DNA of 64,000 nt from an uncultured Hyphomonadaceae bacterium (GCA_913058335.1 CAJXPX010000008.1:1-64000), one strand, 5' to 3'. Shown: positions 52,901 through 63,091, counted from the first letter of the stretch. Notes: generated by a model not told the origin, from the sequence alone. Program-made: numbers and translations.

Positions 52901-55716
52901 TGGCCCGCGCTCCGAAACTCTCCCTGCCCGACAGACCCATTGCTATAGATAGCGGGCTGAACCGCGACGACTTGCGCGATGCGCTGGACAAAATCGCGGC
53001 GGAAGGCGGAAAGGATAAACGCGGACGAGTGCTTGAAGTCCTTCGCCAGACCCTCTCAACAGGTATGGCCCGCGCCGAGGAACTCTTTTCCAAAGGGCGT
53101 CTTGGCGGGCTTGAGACCGCCTCTTTGATTGCCGCTATTCACGATACAGTTATTTTGGGTTTGTTTGAATACACCCTCACCCATGAAGTTCCCGCTGCAA
53201 ACCCGACACCGTCGGAAAAGCTCGCGCTCTGCGCTGTAGGCGGATATGGCCGCGCAGAAATGGCGCCGGAAAGCGATGTCGATCTTTTATTTCTGACGGC
53301 GGAAACCAAAGGCTCCGCCTACACCGAACAAGTCACTGAATTCATGCTCTATATGCTCTGGGATCTTGGTCTGAAAGTTGGCCATGCGAGCCGAACCGTA
53401 GATCAATCCATAGCGCTGGCAAAAGAAGATCAAACTATCCTGACGGCGCTTTTGGATTTACGGTTTTTGCGCGGTGACAAAGATCTGGCCGACACGCTTT
53501 ATACAAGGTTTCGCAAAGAGGTCACTCGAGGAAAAGGCCGGAATTATATCGCGGAAAAATTAAATGAGCGCGATATCCGCCATGAACGCGAAGGTAATTC
53601 CCGTTACGTAATTGAGCCAGATGTGAAAGAAGGCAAGGGCGGCCTGCGGGACTTGCATGTTCTTTATTGGATTGCCCGCTTTCTGGACAAAGAAAACCGC
53701 ATCACAGACCCCCAATTAGCCGACAGCTATGTTGAACTCGGTTTGTTTGATGAACAAGCCGCGATGCGGTTTAAACACGCCGCAGATTTTCTCTGGCGCG
53801 CCCGCATCTGGCTGCATTTTATTTCCGGTCGCCCGACAGAAACTCTTAGCTTTGACAAGCAGACAGAGCTGGCTCGTAAAATGGGCTATGCGTCGGGCCC
53901 GATTGAAATTGCCGTCGAAAAATTCATGCGCGAATATTTCACCAATGCCAAAGAGGTAGGCGCCCTGACCCGGATTGCCTGCGCCAAGCTGGAAGAAGAA
54001 AAAGCGCTTCGCCTTCCATCCGGTCTGGAGGCCCTCTTGCCCCGTTCAAGGCGGAATTTGAAAAATGACGACCTCCGGGTTGATTATGGCCGGCTGAATT
54101 TTGCTGATCCCCTGCAAATCAGACATGACCCCTCCCTCATTCTACAATTATTTGAAACGGCCGGACGTCGAAATCTTGATATTCATCCGGATGCTTTCTC
54201 TGCGATCGACTTTCGACGTAATATTATCGACGCAGAGTTTCGCCGTGACCCTGAAAACGCCCACATATTCAAAAAAATTCTGCTTGGCGCGAAGGCGCCT
54301 TATGCCACCCTAAAAATCATGAATGAAGCCGGTGTTTTAGGGCGTTATCTGTTGGAGTTTGGCGGCATAGTCGCGCGCACTCAATTCAATATGCACCATT
54401 CCTACACTGTGGATGAGCATACATTGCGGCTCGTCGATAATTTCGACAATTTGGAAGACGCAAGGCTTAAAGAGGATTTGCCGATTGTCTCCGGCATTGC
54501 TTCAAAATTCACCAAGGAACAACGTCTCATTATGTATCTGACCTGTTTATTGCATGATACGGGTAAAGGCCAAGGCGACCAGTGTATTGAAGGCGCGCAA
54601 TTGGGACGGCGGGCGTGTCGTCGTCTGGGCATGAATAAAGAGGTTACCGACACAGTGGCTTGGCTCATTCGGAGACATCTGGATATGAGCGAAACCGCCC
54701 AAAGACGAGATATTTCCGACCCGGATACAATTGCGGAATTTGCCAAGCTGGTCGGCTCTATTGAACGGCTTAATCTTTTATTCGCGCTTACCGTGGTCGA
54801 TATTCGCTCGGTGGGGCCTGGTATCTGGAATGACTGGAAAGGGGTTTTGCTACGCGGGCTCTATACGGCGACGGTAGATTATCTCGAAGGCCGGGAATAT
54901 TTAGCGCCTACGGCTAAAGCCAATGCCGCCAGAGAACAACTCAGCGAGAAACTTACTCCGGAAAAGAATGCCCGGATTTTCGATAAGCTGGATGAGCTCA
55001 CTCAAAATTATTGGCTGAATTTTGATATGGCCGATATGATCCGTCATGCCCGATTTTTCGATCAGATGACGCAAGATAAACTCGATACGGCAGTGCAGAC
55101 ACGTCTCACCCGTAATCGCGACATTACCGAATTATGGGTTCTGACCCGGAACCGTTCAGGTCTGTTTGCGGATTTAACCAAAGCCATTTCAAGCTGCGGG
55201 GCAACCATTGCCGGCGCGAAACTCCACACCGGAGAAAAAGGTCAGGTTTTCAACGTCTTTTACCTGCAAAATACGGAAAAACTTGCCTTTGGACGTCAGA
55301 GCCAACACGCATTGGAAACTCTTAGAAAGCGAGCTCAAAGGGCGGCTTTGGGCGATGTGAAAGATATGGTCATTCCAAAACCTATCTCCTCCCGCCGAGC
55401 GGGCGCCATACCCGTTAAGTCGCGAGTCAAATTCGTCAAGAACGAATCCGGCGATGTAACTATTCTGGAGATTGAAGGGCGCGACCGCCCCGGCCTGCTC
55501 TCTGACATTGCTTCAATTTTCAGGGATAACGAGCTTGAAGTTCTCTCGGCCCATATTGAAGTGGTCGGCACCCGCGCGATTGATGCCTTTTACCTCTGCC
55601 TGCCCGGCACGGTTGATGGGCGCGCCCGCAACTGTGCTTTGCCAAAGGCCGTCAGAAAAACTTTAAAACAACAAATTACTGACCTTTTATCGCCGCAGAT
55701 TTCCAAAGCGGCCTAG
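52900..55716 (+). CDS. glnD: Bifunctional uridylyltransferase/uridylyl-removing enzyme GlnD
   Basis: Senses glutamine and modifies or demodifies PII proteins to control nitrogen assimilation. It is 938 aa, the normal length. The nucleotidyltransferase domain (about 90-220) reads VGGYGRAEMAPESDVDLLFL with the metal-binding Asp pair. The HD domain (about 500-620) has HSYTVDEHT and CLLHDTGKG. Two ACT domains lie at the C-terminus (about 740-820 and 850-935). It overlaps mutS by one base and is followed 17 nt later by murJ. Confidence 0.97.
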   Translation: MARAPKLSLPDRPIAIDSGLNRDDLRDALDKIAAEGGKDKRGRVLEVLRQTLSTGMARAEELFSKGRLGGLETASLIAAIHDTVILGLFEYTLTHEVPAANPTPSEKLALCAVGGYGRAEMAPESDVDLLFLTAETKGSAYTEQVTEFMLYMLWDLGLKVGHASRTVDQSIALAKEDQTILTALLDLRFLRGDKDLADTLYTRFRKEVTRGKGRNYIAEKLNERDIRHEREGNSRYVIEPDVKEGKGGLRDLHVLYWIARFLDKENRITDPQLADSYVELGLFDEQAAMRFKHAADFLWRARIWLHFISGRPTETLSFDKQTELARKMGYASGPIEIAVEKFMREYFTNAKEVGALTRIACAKLEEEKALRLPSGLEALLPRSRRNLKNDDLRVDYGRLNFADPLQIRHDPSLILQLFETAGRRNLDIHPDAFSAIDFRRNIIDAEFRRDPENAHIFKKILLGAKAPYATLKIMNEAGVLGRYLLEFGGIVARTQFNMHHSYTVDEHTLRLVDNFDNLEDARLKEDLPIVSGIASKFTKEQRLIMYLTCLLHDTGKGQGDQCIEGAQLGRRACRRLGMNKEVTDTVAWLIRRHLDMSETAQRRDISDPDTIAEFAKLVGSIERLNLLFALTVVDIRSVGPGIWNDWKGVLLRGLYTATVDYLEGREYLAPTAKANAAREQLSEKLTPEKNARIFDKLDELTQNYWLNFDMADMIRHARFFDQMTQDKLDTAVQTRLTRNRDITELWVLTRNRSGLFADLTKAISSCGATIAGAKLHTGEKGQVFNVFYLQNTEKLAFGRQSQHALETLRKRAQRAALGDVKDMVIPKPISSRRAGAIPVKSRVKFVKNESGDVTILEIEGRDRPGLLSDIASIFRDNELEVLSAHIEVVGTRAIDAFYLCLPGTVDGRARNCALPKAVRKTLKQQITDLLSPQISKAA

Positions 55717-55733
55717 CTAGAGACAAAGACGCG

Positions 55734-57314
55734 ATGAAAGAACAGCGCCTTTTAAAATCCACCGCTATTATCGCCTCTTTGACATTGGTTAGCCGGGTCT
55801 TAGGTTTGGCGCGGGATATTCTCATTGCCGGCTTTCTGGGCGCGGGCGCAGTCAGCGATGCGTTTTTCACGGCGTTTAAACTCCCGAATGTTTTCCGCCG
55901 TATGTTTGCCGAAGGCGCCTTCAACGCCGCCTTTGTTCCTCTATATGCCAAGCGAATCGAACAAGAGGGCGAAGAAGCAGCCGATAACTTTGCGTCCGAA
56001 ACGCTAGCCGCGCTTTTTGTCACTGTCGCGGCGGTCGTGATTTTATTTGAACTTACCATGCCTTTATCGCTTAATATTATCGGCGGAGGCTTAGATAAAA
56101 CGCCGCGTGCAGACGGTATCGAACCCTATAGCCTAGCTGTTACCTATGCCTGGATTACCATGCCCTATCTTCTTTTCATGTCGATGGCGGCTCTGTTTTC
56201 CGGGATTTTAAATACGCGGGGCCTTTTCGGTATTGCCGCCGCCGTCCCTATTATTTTGAATATTTTTATGATCGGCACTTTAATGGCGCTTCCCTTTTTA
56301 GGAATCGGGAAATCCGGCTTAGGAATGGGACTGGCGGTCGCCGTAACTCTTTCCGGAATCGCTCAAATGGCCGCCGTTTTATGGGCCTGCCGCAAAGCCG
56401 GGGTTAAAATCGGCTTCCGTCGTCCGCGCTTGACCCCCGGCGTAAAACGACTGGTGATTTTGGGCGTTCCGGGGCTTCTCTCCGCCGGCATCACGCAAAT
56501 CAATTTATTAGTTTCGCACACTATCGCGACTTTTCGAGACAGCGCCGCAAGCTGGCTGACCTATGCGGACCGTCTTTATCAGCTCCCACTCGGCATGATC
56601 GGTATTGCCATGGGCGTCGCGCTGCTTCCCGCCCTTTCACGCCGCCTGCGCGCAGGCGACGAAATTGGAGCGCGGACCTCTTTCAATCGCGGCATAGAAA
56701 TTGCGGCATTTCTTACCCTGCCCGCCGCCGTCGCCCTTTTTGTCATGCCCGAAATTTTAATTGCAGGATTATATCAGCGCGGCGAATTTGTGCCGGAGAC
56801 AACGGTTCAAGTCGCCAAAGCTCTACGTTATTTTGCGCTCGGCCTTCCGGCATTTGTTTTAATTAAAGTCTTAACCCCCGCCTTTTTTGCCCGCGAAAAT
56901 ACCAAAGCGCCAATGGTTTACGCCGCGATTTCAGCAGTCGTAAACATTGTTTTGGGGCTTATCTTATTTCACCTTATCGGGTTTGAAGGCTTGGCTCTTG
57001 CTACGTCTATAGCGGCGTGGGTGAATGTTTTTTGTCTTTCCCGTTCGCTGTTCAAAACAACCCATCTGGATCCAGATAAACGGTTACTGTCCCGATTGCC
57101 GCGAATTGTTCTGGCAAGCGTATTGATGGGGTTAGGCCTTTGGCTTTGTCTCCCCTTCCTTCCGGATTTTGAGGATCTTGGCTTAGTCATGGATCTCGTT
57201 CTACTCGGCGGAATTTGCGGCGCCGGAGGGGTGTTTTATATTATTGCGGCTATGGTGTTGCGGGCGTTCGGGGTCAGTGATATTCGCGATGCGTTTTCCC
57301 GCAAAAACGCGTAA
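55734..57314 (+). CDS. murJ: Lipid II flippase MurJ
   Basis: Flips lipid II across the inner membrane for peptidoglycan synthesis. It is 526 aa with about 14 helices, in the MOP superfamily. Family segments include SRVLGLARDILIAGFLGAG, DAFFTAFKLPNVFRRMFAEG and AFNAAFVPLYA at the N-terminus. The gene lies 17 nt after glnD and 28 nt before trpS, consistent with a mutS-glnD-murJ-trpS operon. Confidence 0.96.
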   Translation: MKEQRLLKSTAIIASLTLVSRVLGLARDILIAGFLGAGAVSDAFFTAFKLPNVFRRMFAEGAFNAAFVPLYAKRIEQEGEEAADNFASETLAALFVTVAAVVILFELTMPLSLNIIGGGLDKTPRADGIEPYSLAVTYAWITMPYLLFMSMAALFSGILNTRGLFGIAAAVPIILNIFMIGTLMALPFLGIGKSGLGMGLAVAVTLSGIAQMAAVLWACRKAGVKIGFRRPRLTPGVKRLVILGVPGLLSAGITQINLLVSHTIATFRDSAASWLTYADRLYQLPLGMIGIAMGVALLPALSRRLRAGDEIGARTSFNRGIEIAAFLTLPAAVALFVMPEILIAGLYQRGEFVPETTVQVAKALRYFALGLPAFVLIKVLTPAFFARENTKAPMVYAAISAVVNIVLGLILFHLIGFEGLALATSIAAWVNVFCLSRSLFKTTHLDPDKRLLSRLPRIVLASVLMGLGLWLCLPFLPDFEDLGLVMDLVLLGGICGAGGVFYIIAAMVLRAFGVSDIRDAFSRKNA

Positions 57315-57342
57315 AGATAACAAGAGTGCATAAGGATTAATT

Positions 57343-58368
57343 GTGACAGATCAAACTACTTATAAAGGGCCCAACCGGGTCTTTTCCGGCGTTCAGCCTT
57401 CGGGCGCTCTGCATCTTGGAAACTATCTCGGCGCACTGAAAAAGTTTGTCGACCTTCAGGACGAAATGGAATGTGTTTACACGATTGTTGATCTCCACGC
57501 GATTACGGTCTGGCAAGACCCGAAACAATTATCGGATCAAACCCGGGAAATTGCAGCGGCATTCCTCGCTTCCGGCGTCGATCCGAAAAAAGCGATTGTT
57601 TATAATCAATCCGCTGTGCGGGCTCATACGGAACTGGCCTGGTATTTTAACTGCGTCGCGCGCACAGGTTGGGTCAACCGGATGACACAATTCAAAGATA
57701 AAGCCGGGAAGAACGCCGAGAAAGCCTCCGTTGGTCTCTACACCTATCCCGTTTTGCAGGCCGCAGATATTTTGGCTTTTAAAGGGACGCATGTGCCTGT
57801 CGGTGAAGATCAGAAACAACATCTGGAACTTTCCCGTGATATTGCAGCGAAATTTAATCACGATTTCGGCGTCGATTTCTTTCCCCTGCCGGAACCTCTC
57901 ATAAAAGGCGCCGGAGCCCGTGTAATGAGCCTGCGCGATGGAACGGCCAAAATGTCAAAATCCGACCCGTCAGATAACTCCCGTATCAATCTGACAGATG
58001 ATGCGGAAACAATTTCTAAAAAAATCCGCAAAGCCAAAACGGATGGCGGCTTGATGCCGGAAACGATGGAAGAGATGGAAGGCCGTCCCGAAGTTAAAAA
58101 TTTGGTCGGTATTTATGCCGCATTGTCGGAGCGCAAAGAGGCTGACATTGTCAAGGAGTATGCAGGTCAGGGATTTGGCGCGTTTAAACCGGCTTTGGCG
58201 GACTTAGCGGTGGAAACCCTCGCCCCGATTACGGATCTGATGAACCGTTATCTGGCCGCGCCGGATGAACTGGACCGAATTTTGTCGAATGCGGCTGATA
58301 AGGCCTCTGAAATTGCAGATCCGATTGTGGCCGATGTGCGTCGTATAATTGGATTTATTGGAGCTTAA
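57343..58368 (+). CDS. trpS: Tryptophanyl-tRNA synthetase
   Basis: Class I aminoacyl-tRNA synthetase of 341 aa with a GTG start. The HIGH-type motif is [11 protein letters not shown] (about 19-29) and the KMSKS loop is [10 protein letters not shown] near residue 205. It is the last housekeeping gene of the mutS-trpS run; a copper chaperone gene starts 1 nt after its stop. Confidence 0.97.
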   Translation: MTDQTTYKGPNRVFSGVQPSGALHLGNYLGALKKFVDLQDEMECVYTIVDLHAITVWQDPKQLSDQTREIAAAFLASGVDPKKAIVYNQSAVRAHTELAWYFNCVARTGWVNRMTQFKDKAGKNAEKASVGLYTYPVLQAADILAFKGTHVPVGEDQKQHLELSRDIAAKFNHDFGVDFFPLPEPLIKGAGARVMSLRDGTAKMSKSDPSDNSRINLTDDAETISKKIRKAKTDGGLMPETMEEMEGRPEVKNLVGIYAALSERKEADIVKEYAGQGFGAFKPALADLAVETLAPITDLMNRYLAAPDELDRILSNAADKASEIADPIVADVRRIIGFIGA

Positions 58369-58369
58369 A

Positions 58370-58933
58370 ATGAAATATTTAATGTGTGCCGCCTCGGCCC
58401 TTTTGATGATTGGCTGTGACAGCCCAACGGATCCCTCGGATAACGCCGCCTCTGCGGTGGATTCTATGACGGCCTCTACAGAGTCGGAAACAATGGCGCA
58501 GGAAATGGCGCCTAATGCAGAGGGAAGCATTGAGATTTCCTCCATTTATGTGCAACCGCCTTTTCCCGGACGGGATGTGGCCGCTGGCTTTTTCTCAGTT
58601 ACAAATACCGGGCAAGCAGACCGTCTTGTCTCCGTCAGTAGCTCTATAAGTGAAAATGTCGAAATCCATAATCACATGGAAGAAGACGGCGTTATGAAAA
58701 TGCGCAAAATTGACGGCGTTGACTTGCCCTCCGGAGAGACTGTGGACTTTAAGCCCGGAAGCTATCATTTAATGATGTTCGGGGCCACTATACCGGACGG
58801 CGCTGAAGAAGTTTCAGTCACGCTGAACTATGAAACGGCCGCGCCGGTAACGCTCATGGTTCCGGTGGGCGAACCCGAAGAAGAGATGGAAATGGATATG
58901 AAAGGGGACATGGATCACGGGTCCGGCCATTAA
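58370..58933 (+). CDS. PCu(A)C periplasmic copper chaperone (lipoprotein)
   Basis: A 187-aa copper(I) chaperone of the DUF461/PCu(A)C family that helps load copper into cytochrome oxidase. The lipobox LLMIGC puts the lipid anchor on Cys16. The copper motif H-X10-M-X21-H-X-M is exact: His100, Met111, His133 and Met135. The C-terminus is Met/His-rich (about 172-187). The ATG at 58370 is preferred over an upstream frame overlapping trpS because GGAG sits 12 nt before it. It may be read through from trpS. Confidence 0.9.
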   Translation: MKYLMCAASALLMIGCDSPTDPSDNAASAVDSMTASTESETMAQEMAPNAEGSIEISSIYVQPPFPGRDVAAGFFSVTNTGQADRLVSVSSSISENVEIHNHMEEDGVMKMRKIDGVDLPSGETVDFKPGSYHLMMFGATIPDGAEEVSVTLNYETAAPVTLMVPVGEPEEEMEMDMKGDMDHGSGH

Positions 58934-58948
58934 CTCCAGACTTTACGT

Positions 58949-59938
58949 CTAATTAAATTTCAAAGCTTTATCGGCCCGTTTCAGATCTCTGATGCGGGCC
59001 TGTTCTTGTCTAAAATTCTCATAGCGCTCAACAATGGTGGGGTGACTGTCTGAATCGTCCTGAAGGCGGCGATGGGGATGCGCCGCATCGGCCCAATAGG
59101 TAATGGCTGCGTCAATATCGTATCCGGCCCGCTCCATCAAGACGAGCGCCATACGGTCGGCTTCCAGTTCCAAAGCCTTTGTCGGGGCCTGGTTCATATG
59201 TCCGGCAATAGCATGGGCCATTTCATGCGCCGTGATAAGGGCCAGATTAACATCATCCGGCACCCCGCGCATCAACTCAGACGTAATGTAAACTTCCTGT
59301 CCATCCGTATGGCCGTTTATTTCCTGAGAAAAGATGACCCGCGTTGGGTAGTCGCAGGCTGTCTGGGACTGCAAGATCGTTTCATACTCCTGACCGTCCG
59401 GCGTCCGTAGCGTGAGGCGGGTCTCCCGTCCTGCAAAAGCGCCGCGCGACAAGGCGCTATAGAAACGGGTCATGGTTGGGCCGCCCGGGACGGCTCGCCC
59501 GTTGAGGCGAAGAATACGATCACCGGGCTGGATATCCGCCTTTTCTGCGGGAGACCCGCGCCTGACGCTGCGGACATAGATCGCGTTCGGCTCCAAGCCC
59601 AGTAACGCTTGCGCCACGCCGCGCATGCGTTCGGGATAATCCTCTAAGGAATGCGCCTGAAACCCCGGGTCGCGGAATGTTTCAGTACAGAGAGCTGCAT
59701 TGGACAAACGTATCGGCGCACTCACCCTGTCGAGGCGATCGTTCATTTGGCGATATTCCCTTAAAACATCTTCAAAACTCCCCGCTTTTATACGGTCGGT
59801 CGGTAGGTCAGGCACGAGGGATTTTACATCTTCTGCGCTCTCTGAGGCCCCCTCGGCCTCGGCAACCCCTTCAGCACTTGGCGCAGAACAGGCCAATAAT
59901 AGAGCCGCCATTGACGTCATGAGAAGAGGGCGGATCAA
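58949..59938 (-). CDS. M48-family metallopeptidase lipoprotein with PDZ domain (copy 2)
   Basis: A 329-aa zinc peptidase: lipobox ALLLAC, Cys17. A PDZ-like segment lies at about 117-150 (YVRSVRRGSPAEKADIQPGD). The zinc site is HEMAHAIAGH (His238, Glu239, His242) with the third ligand Glu259 in ELEAD. It is probably an envelope quality-control protease. Its start overlaps the stop of the paralogous gene upstream by 4 nt, so the two are co-translated. Confidence 0.88.
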   Translation of the reverse strand: MIRPLLMTSMAALLLACSAPSAEGVAEAEGASESAEDVKSLVPDLPTDRIKAGSFEDVLREYRQMNDRLDRVSAPIRLSNAALCTETFRDPGFQAHSLEDYPERMRGVAQALLGLEPNAIYVRSVRRGSPAEKADIQPGDRILRLNGRAVPGGPTMTRFYSALSRGAFAGRETRLTLRTPDGQEYETILQSQTACDYPTRVIFSQEINGHTDGQEVYITSELMRGVPDDVNLALITAHEMAHAIAGHMNQAPTKALELEADRMALVLMERAGYDIDAAITYWADAAHPHRRLQDDSDSHPTIVERYENFRQEQARIRDLKRADKALKFN

Positions 59939-60936
59939 GACGGGTTATCCGCGCCAGTGTCAGCCGTTTTGAAATTCGGAATAAGTGGCTCTCCTGCCTC
60001 TTCTTTGGTCTTGATTTCGGCCCGCGCCGCCGCCAGCCGTAAATATCGATCGGGGAAGGTGGGGTGGGTTTTTGCTTTCCCGACATTTTTGGGCTCGGTT
60101 TTGGCGAGGCGTCTCCAAAAATCCTCAACGCCGCCAATCCGGTATCCGGCCCGGCGCGAATAATAAAGACCGACATAATCGGCTTCTGATTCAAATGGAC
60201 GCGTATAACGGGTGGCCAAACCTGACAGGATGAGATTACCAATAATTTTTCGGATGTGCCCCATTGTATTATGGGCCAGTTCATGACCGATAATCAGGGC
60301 GAGTTCTTCGTCATTTTCAACAAAGCCCATCATCCCTGTTGTAACAGTAATATTCCGGCCATCCGCATAAGCATTGACCGCAGAGCTTTGCTTTAACCGC
60401 AACCGATAAGCGCAAGCTGTATCCGGCGTCACGCGCAGCGGCAACTTGTCTTCGCCTCTATCTACCGTCAGCTTCTCATTATTTTCGAGTGCTTTTTGGA
60501 TGTCGTGCATATCGAGAGCATCGCCGTCCTTGTCCCGGATAATATCGCCGCGCAGCAGGCCGGAAGTGTCCGCAGGGCTGTGCGGAGCAATGTGAAAAAT
60601 CTCTGAGTCGTCTCCGACCCCTAACTCTCGTCGCGCGCCGTCCCGGATGCGCTTTTCATAATTATCTGACTCATGAGTGAAGACCCCGATATTCGGCCTG
60701 GTTTTCGGGCAAAGACCCTCATTGGCGAGAAGAATCGGACGCCCTACCCGCAAAAGCCGCTCTGCCATTGCGTCCCATTCCGTTAAGGCCAATTTTTCTT
60801 GAGCCTGTTTTTCGGCTTTTAAATCGGCAGCGGCAATACTCGGCAGACGCGTATCCAATCCGGCACATCCCGAAAGCGGGGCCAAAACAAAGGCCGAAAG
60901 CGCCGTGACGGCCAAAGATCGGACGGGGGTCAACAT
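59935..60936 (-). CDS. M48-family metallopeptidase lipoprotein with PDZ domain (copy 1)
   Basis: A 333-aa paralogue of the following gene. The lipobox is PLSGC, Cys24. A PDZ-like segment lies at about 114-150 (FHIAPHSPADTSGLLRGDII). The zinc site is HELAHNTMGH (His218, Glu219, His222) with the third ligand Glu251 in ESEAD. It is the first gene of the pair. The two copies are alike in layout but clearly diverged. Confidence 0.88.
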   Translation of the reverse strand: MLTPVRSLAVTALSAFVLAPLSGCAGLDTRLPSIAAADLKAEKQAQEKLALTEWDAMAERLLRVGRPILLANEGLCPKTRPNIGVFTHESDNYEKRIRDGARRELGVGDDSEIFHIAPHSPADTSGLLRGDIIRDKDGDALDMHDIQKALENNEKLTVDRGEDKLPLRVTPDTACAYRLRLKQSSAVNAYADGRNITVTTGMMGFVENDEELALIIGHELAHNTMGHIRKIIGNLILSGLATRYTRPFESEADYVGLYYSRRAGYRIGGVEDFWRRLAKTEPKNVGKAKTHPTFPDRYLRLAAARAEIKTKEEAGEPLIPNFKTADTGADNPS

Positions 60937-61013
60937 GTATTAACTCATGCAAATTTGTGACTGCATCGTCAATGCGTCTTGAACAGACACGGACAAAGGG
61001 CCACATAAGGGAT

Positions 61014-61589
61014 ATGTTTATACAAACCGAAGATACGCCAAACCCGGCGACCCTTAAATTCCTCCCCGGACGCGATGTCGTGGGCTCAGAGGGCAAGATG
61101 CTCGAATTCGCCCGCGGCGAAGATGTGTCGCGCGCGCCCCTTGCGGAAATGTTGTTCATGATACCCGATGTGGAACGGGTCTTTTTCGGGACGGATTATG
61201 TCTCTGTGACCCGCACGGATGACGCGCAATGGAAACATCTTAAACCCGCTGTCCTCGGCGCGATTATGGATTTCTATGTTGCCGGCGGGAAACCCCTGCT
61301 GGAACAAATTCAGGAATCCGAAGCTGAAGACCGCGTCTATGAAGGCGAAACTCTGGAAATTGTCGAACAGATTAAAGAATTGATCGAGCTTCGCGTTCGC
61401 CCGGCTGTTGCTCAAGACGGCGGCGATATTGTTTTCCGCCATTTCGATGACGGGGACGGTTCTGTCTATTTGGAAATGCGCGGCGCCTGTGCCGGTTGTC
61501 CCAGCTCGACCATGACGCTCAAAAGCGGGATCGAAAACCTGTTGAAACATTACGTGCCCGAAGTGACCCGTGTTGAACAGGCCGCTTAA
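61014..61589 (+). CDS. NfuA/NifU-like iron-sulfur scaffold protein
   Basis: A 191-aa iron-sulfur carrier. The N-terminal domain starts MFIQTEDTPNPATLKFLPGR, typical of Nfu proteins in alphaproteobacteria. The C-terminal NifU domain has the cluster-binding CAGCPS (Cys-x-x-Cys). The ATG at 61014 with AAGGG is preferred to an in-frame start 57 nt upstream. It is followed by tsaB, which starts in the base after its stop. Confidence 0.93.
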   Translation: MFIQTEDTPNPATLKFLPGRDVVGSEGKMLEFARGEDVSRAPLAEMLFMIPDVERVFFGTDYVSVTRTDDAQWKHLKPAVLGAIMDFYVAGGKPLLEQIQESEAEDRVYEGETLEIVEQIKELIELRVRPAVAQDGGDIVFRHFDDGDGSVYLEMRGACAGCPSSTMTLKSGIENLLKHYVPEVTRVEQAA

Positions 61590-62201
61590 TTGCTGACTCT
61601 GGGGCTGGATACAACAGGCAAAGCCTGTTCGGCCGCCCTTGTCGATGAAGGGCGCATTATCGCTCACGCCTCCGAGCCGATTGGACGCGGTCATGCCGAG
61701 CGGCTCGCCCCCCTTGTTAAAGAGATGATTTATAACGCCGGATGTAATGTCGGCGATGTGTCGCGTGTCGGTGTTTGTACCGGGCCCGGAAGTTTCACCG
61801 GTCAGCGCGTCGCCCTGTCCTTTGCCAAAGGCTTTGCTTTACCGCGAAAGCTCCCGGTTATTGGGCTGTCATCTCTGGAAATTTGGGCCCGTCAGGCCGA
61901 CCCAGAACACACTAAAGTAGTTGTGAGTGTTGCCGATGTTCGCCGAGGAGAGCTTTGCTGGGCCGCGTGGAAAAACGGGAAAGCCGAAATTTCTCCTGTC
62001 ACCCACAAAGCCGAACAAGCCGAAAACCTTATCGAGGCGCTTAAGCCGGATGAAGTCGTTCGCGACCAATCGATTTCTACCGTCATTTTAGCATGGCTCG
62101 CTCAGCATGAAACGCCGCAGAGCGCGCCCGCCTTGCCGCTCTATTCCCGCGGACCGGACGCAAAACTCCCCGGCGGCATCAGCCCGCCAACTGCCGCGTA
62201 A
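61590..62201 (+). CDS. tsaB: tRNA threonylcarbamoyladenosine biosynthesis protein TsaB
   Basis: Partner of TsaD in making t6A on tRNA. It is 203 aa. The N-terminal strand reads LTLGLDTTGKACSAALV and the family segment GVCTGPGSFTGQRVALSFAKG is present. The start is TTG directly after the nifU stop, or CTG one codon on; an ATG is not available nearby. The stop overlaps the rimI start (TAATGA). Confidence 0.92.
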   Translation: MLTLGLDTTGKACSAALVDEGRIIAHASEPIGRGHAERLAPLVKEMIYNAGCNVGDVSRVGVCTGPGSFTGQRVALSFAKGFALPRKLPVIGLSSLEIWARQADPEHTKVVVSVADVRRGELCWAAWKNGKAEISPVTHKAEQAENLIEALKPDEVVRDQSISTVILAWLAQHETPQSAPALPLYSRGPDAKLPGGISPPTAA

Positions 62202-62626
62202 TGATACGCCGCCTTGGGCTGTCTGATGCGGTCGCCATGTCCACCCTTCACCGAAAGTCTTTCTCCGTCGGCTGGCCGCCTGCGGAAATGCGTCTGCATA
62301 TCGAAAAAGACTTATGCCTCGGCCTCGGCGATCCCCTTGCCGCTTTTATTCTAGTGCAAATTGGAGGCGACCAAGCCGATATTCTCACCATTGCGACGCA
62401 TCCCGATCACCGCCGTAAAGGTCTGGCTAGACAGCTCCTGACCAAAGCGGAAACCTGTCTCCGCGATCAGAAGGTGGAGACATTGTTTTTGGATGTTTCA
62501 GAGTTAAACGACAACGCAAAATCGCTTTATAAATCCTGCGGTTATCAGGCTGTGGGGCGCCGCCCCCGATATTACCGCACACCGAATGGCCGCGTGGCGT
62601 CGATTACCTTTTCAAAATCCCTATAA
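62201..62626 (+). CDS. rimI: Ribosomal protein alanine N-acetyltransferase-like (RimI)
   Basis: A 141-aa GNAT acetyltransferase. The CoA-binding loop is HPDHRRKGLARQLL (about 66-79), with the R-x-x-G-x-A motif. The last strand reads ATHPDHRR...LFLDVSELN and SLYKSCGYQAVGRRPRYY. It overlaps tsaB, the usual neighbour. The true acetylation target may be S18 or other proteins. Confidence 0.9.
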   Translation: MIRRLGLSDAVAMSTLHRKSFSVGWPPAEMRLHIEKDLCLGLGDPLAAFILVQIGGDQADILTIATHPDHRRKGLARQLLTKAETCLRDQKVETLFLDVSELNDNAKSLYKSCGYQAVGRRPRYYRTPNGRVASITFSKSL

Positions 62627-62666
62627 GTCTCTGGACGGCGGGGGTTATGGGTAGTAAACCTTAATC

Positions 62667-63074
62667 ATGCCAAATTGGATTGAAAAAAAATGTGCAGAAC
62701 GTGGGCTCCGGATGACGGATCAACGCCGCATCATCGCGCAAGTTCTGTCAGACGCCGAAGATCATCCTGACGCCGAAGAACTTTACAGACGCGCCTCGGA
62801 AAAAGACCCGAATATTTCGCTCGCCACTGTTTATCGGACCGTTCGCCTCTTTGCCGATGCCAATATTATCGAAACCCATGATTTCCGGGATGGCCGCGCG
62901 CGCTACGAAACCGCCGACGCCGACCATCACGACCATTTGATTGATGTCGCCACGGGTGAGGTTATTGAGTTCATGGATGACGAAATCGAAAAGCTTCAGC
63001 ATAAAATTGCCGAAAGACTCGGTTATGAATTGGTCGATCACCGTTTGGAGCTATACGGGAAGAAGAAGAAATAG
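62667..63074 (+). CDS. fur: Fur-family metal-responsive regulator
   Basis: A 135-aa Fur/Mur-type repressor. The winged helix has LATVYRTVRLFADANII (about 52-68). The metal site segment is DADHHDHLI (about 84-92). The C-terminal Cys-x-x-Cys pair found in many Fur proteins is absent, as is common in alphaproteobacterial Fur/Mur. It may sense iron or manganese. It is preceded by a 40-nt gap after rimI. Confidence 0.9.
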   Translation: MPNWIEKKCAERGLRMTDQRRIIAQVLSDAEDHPDAEELYRRASEKDPNISLATVYRTVRLFADANIIETHDFRDGRARYETADADHHDHLIDVATGEVIEFMDDEIEKLQHKIAERLGYELVDHRLELYGKKKK

Positions 63075-63091
63075 CTCAAGAAGAAAGCCCA

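Noticed and set aside
60957-61013. N-terminal extension of the NifU-like protein
   Set aside because: The family N-terminus MFIQTEDTPNPATLKF begins at 61014, where a good ribosome site is present.
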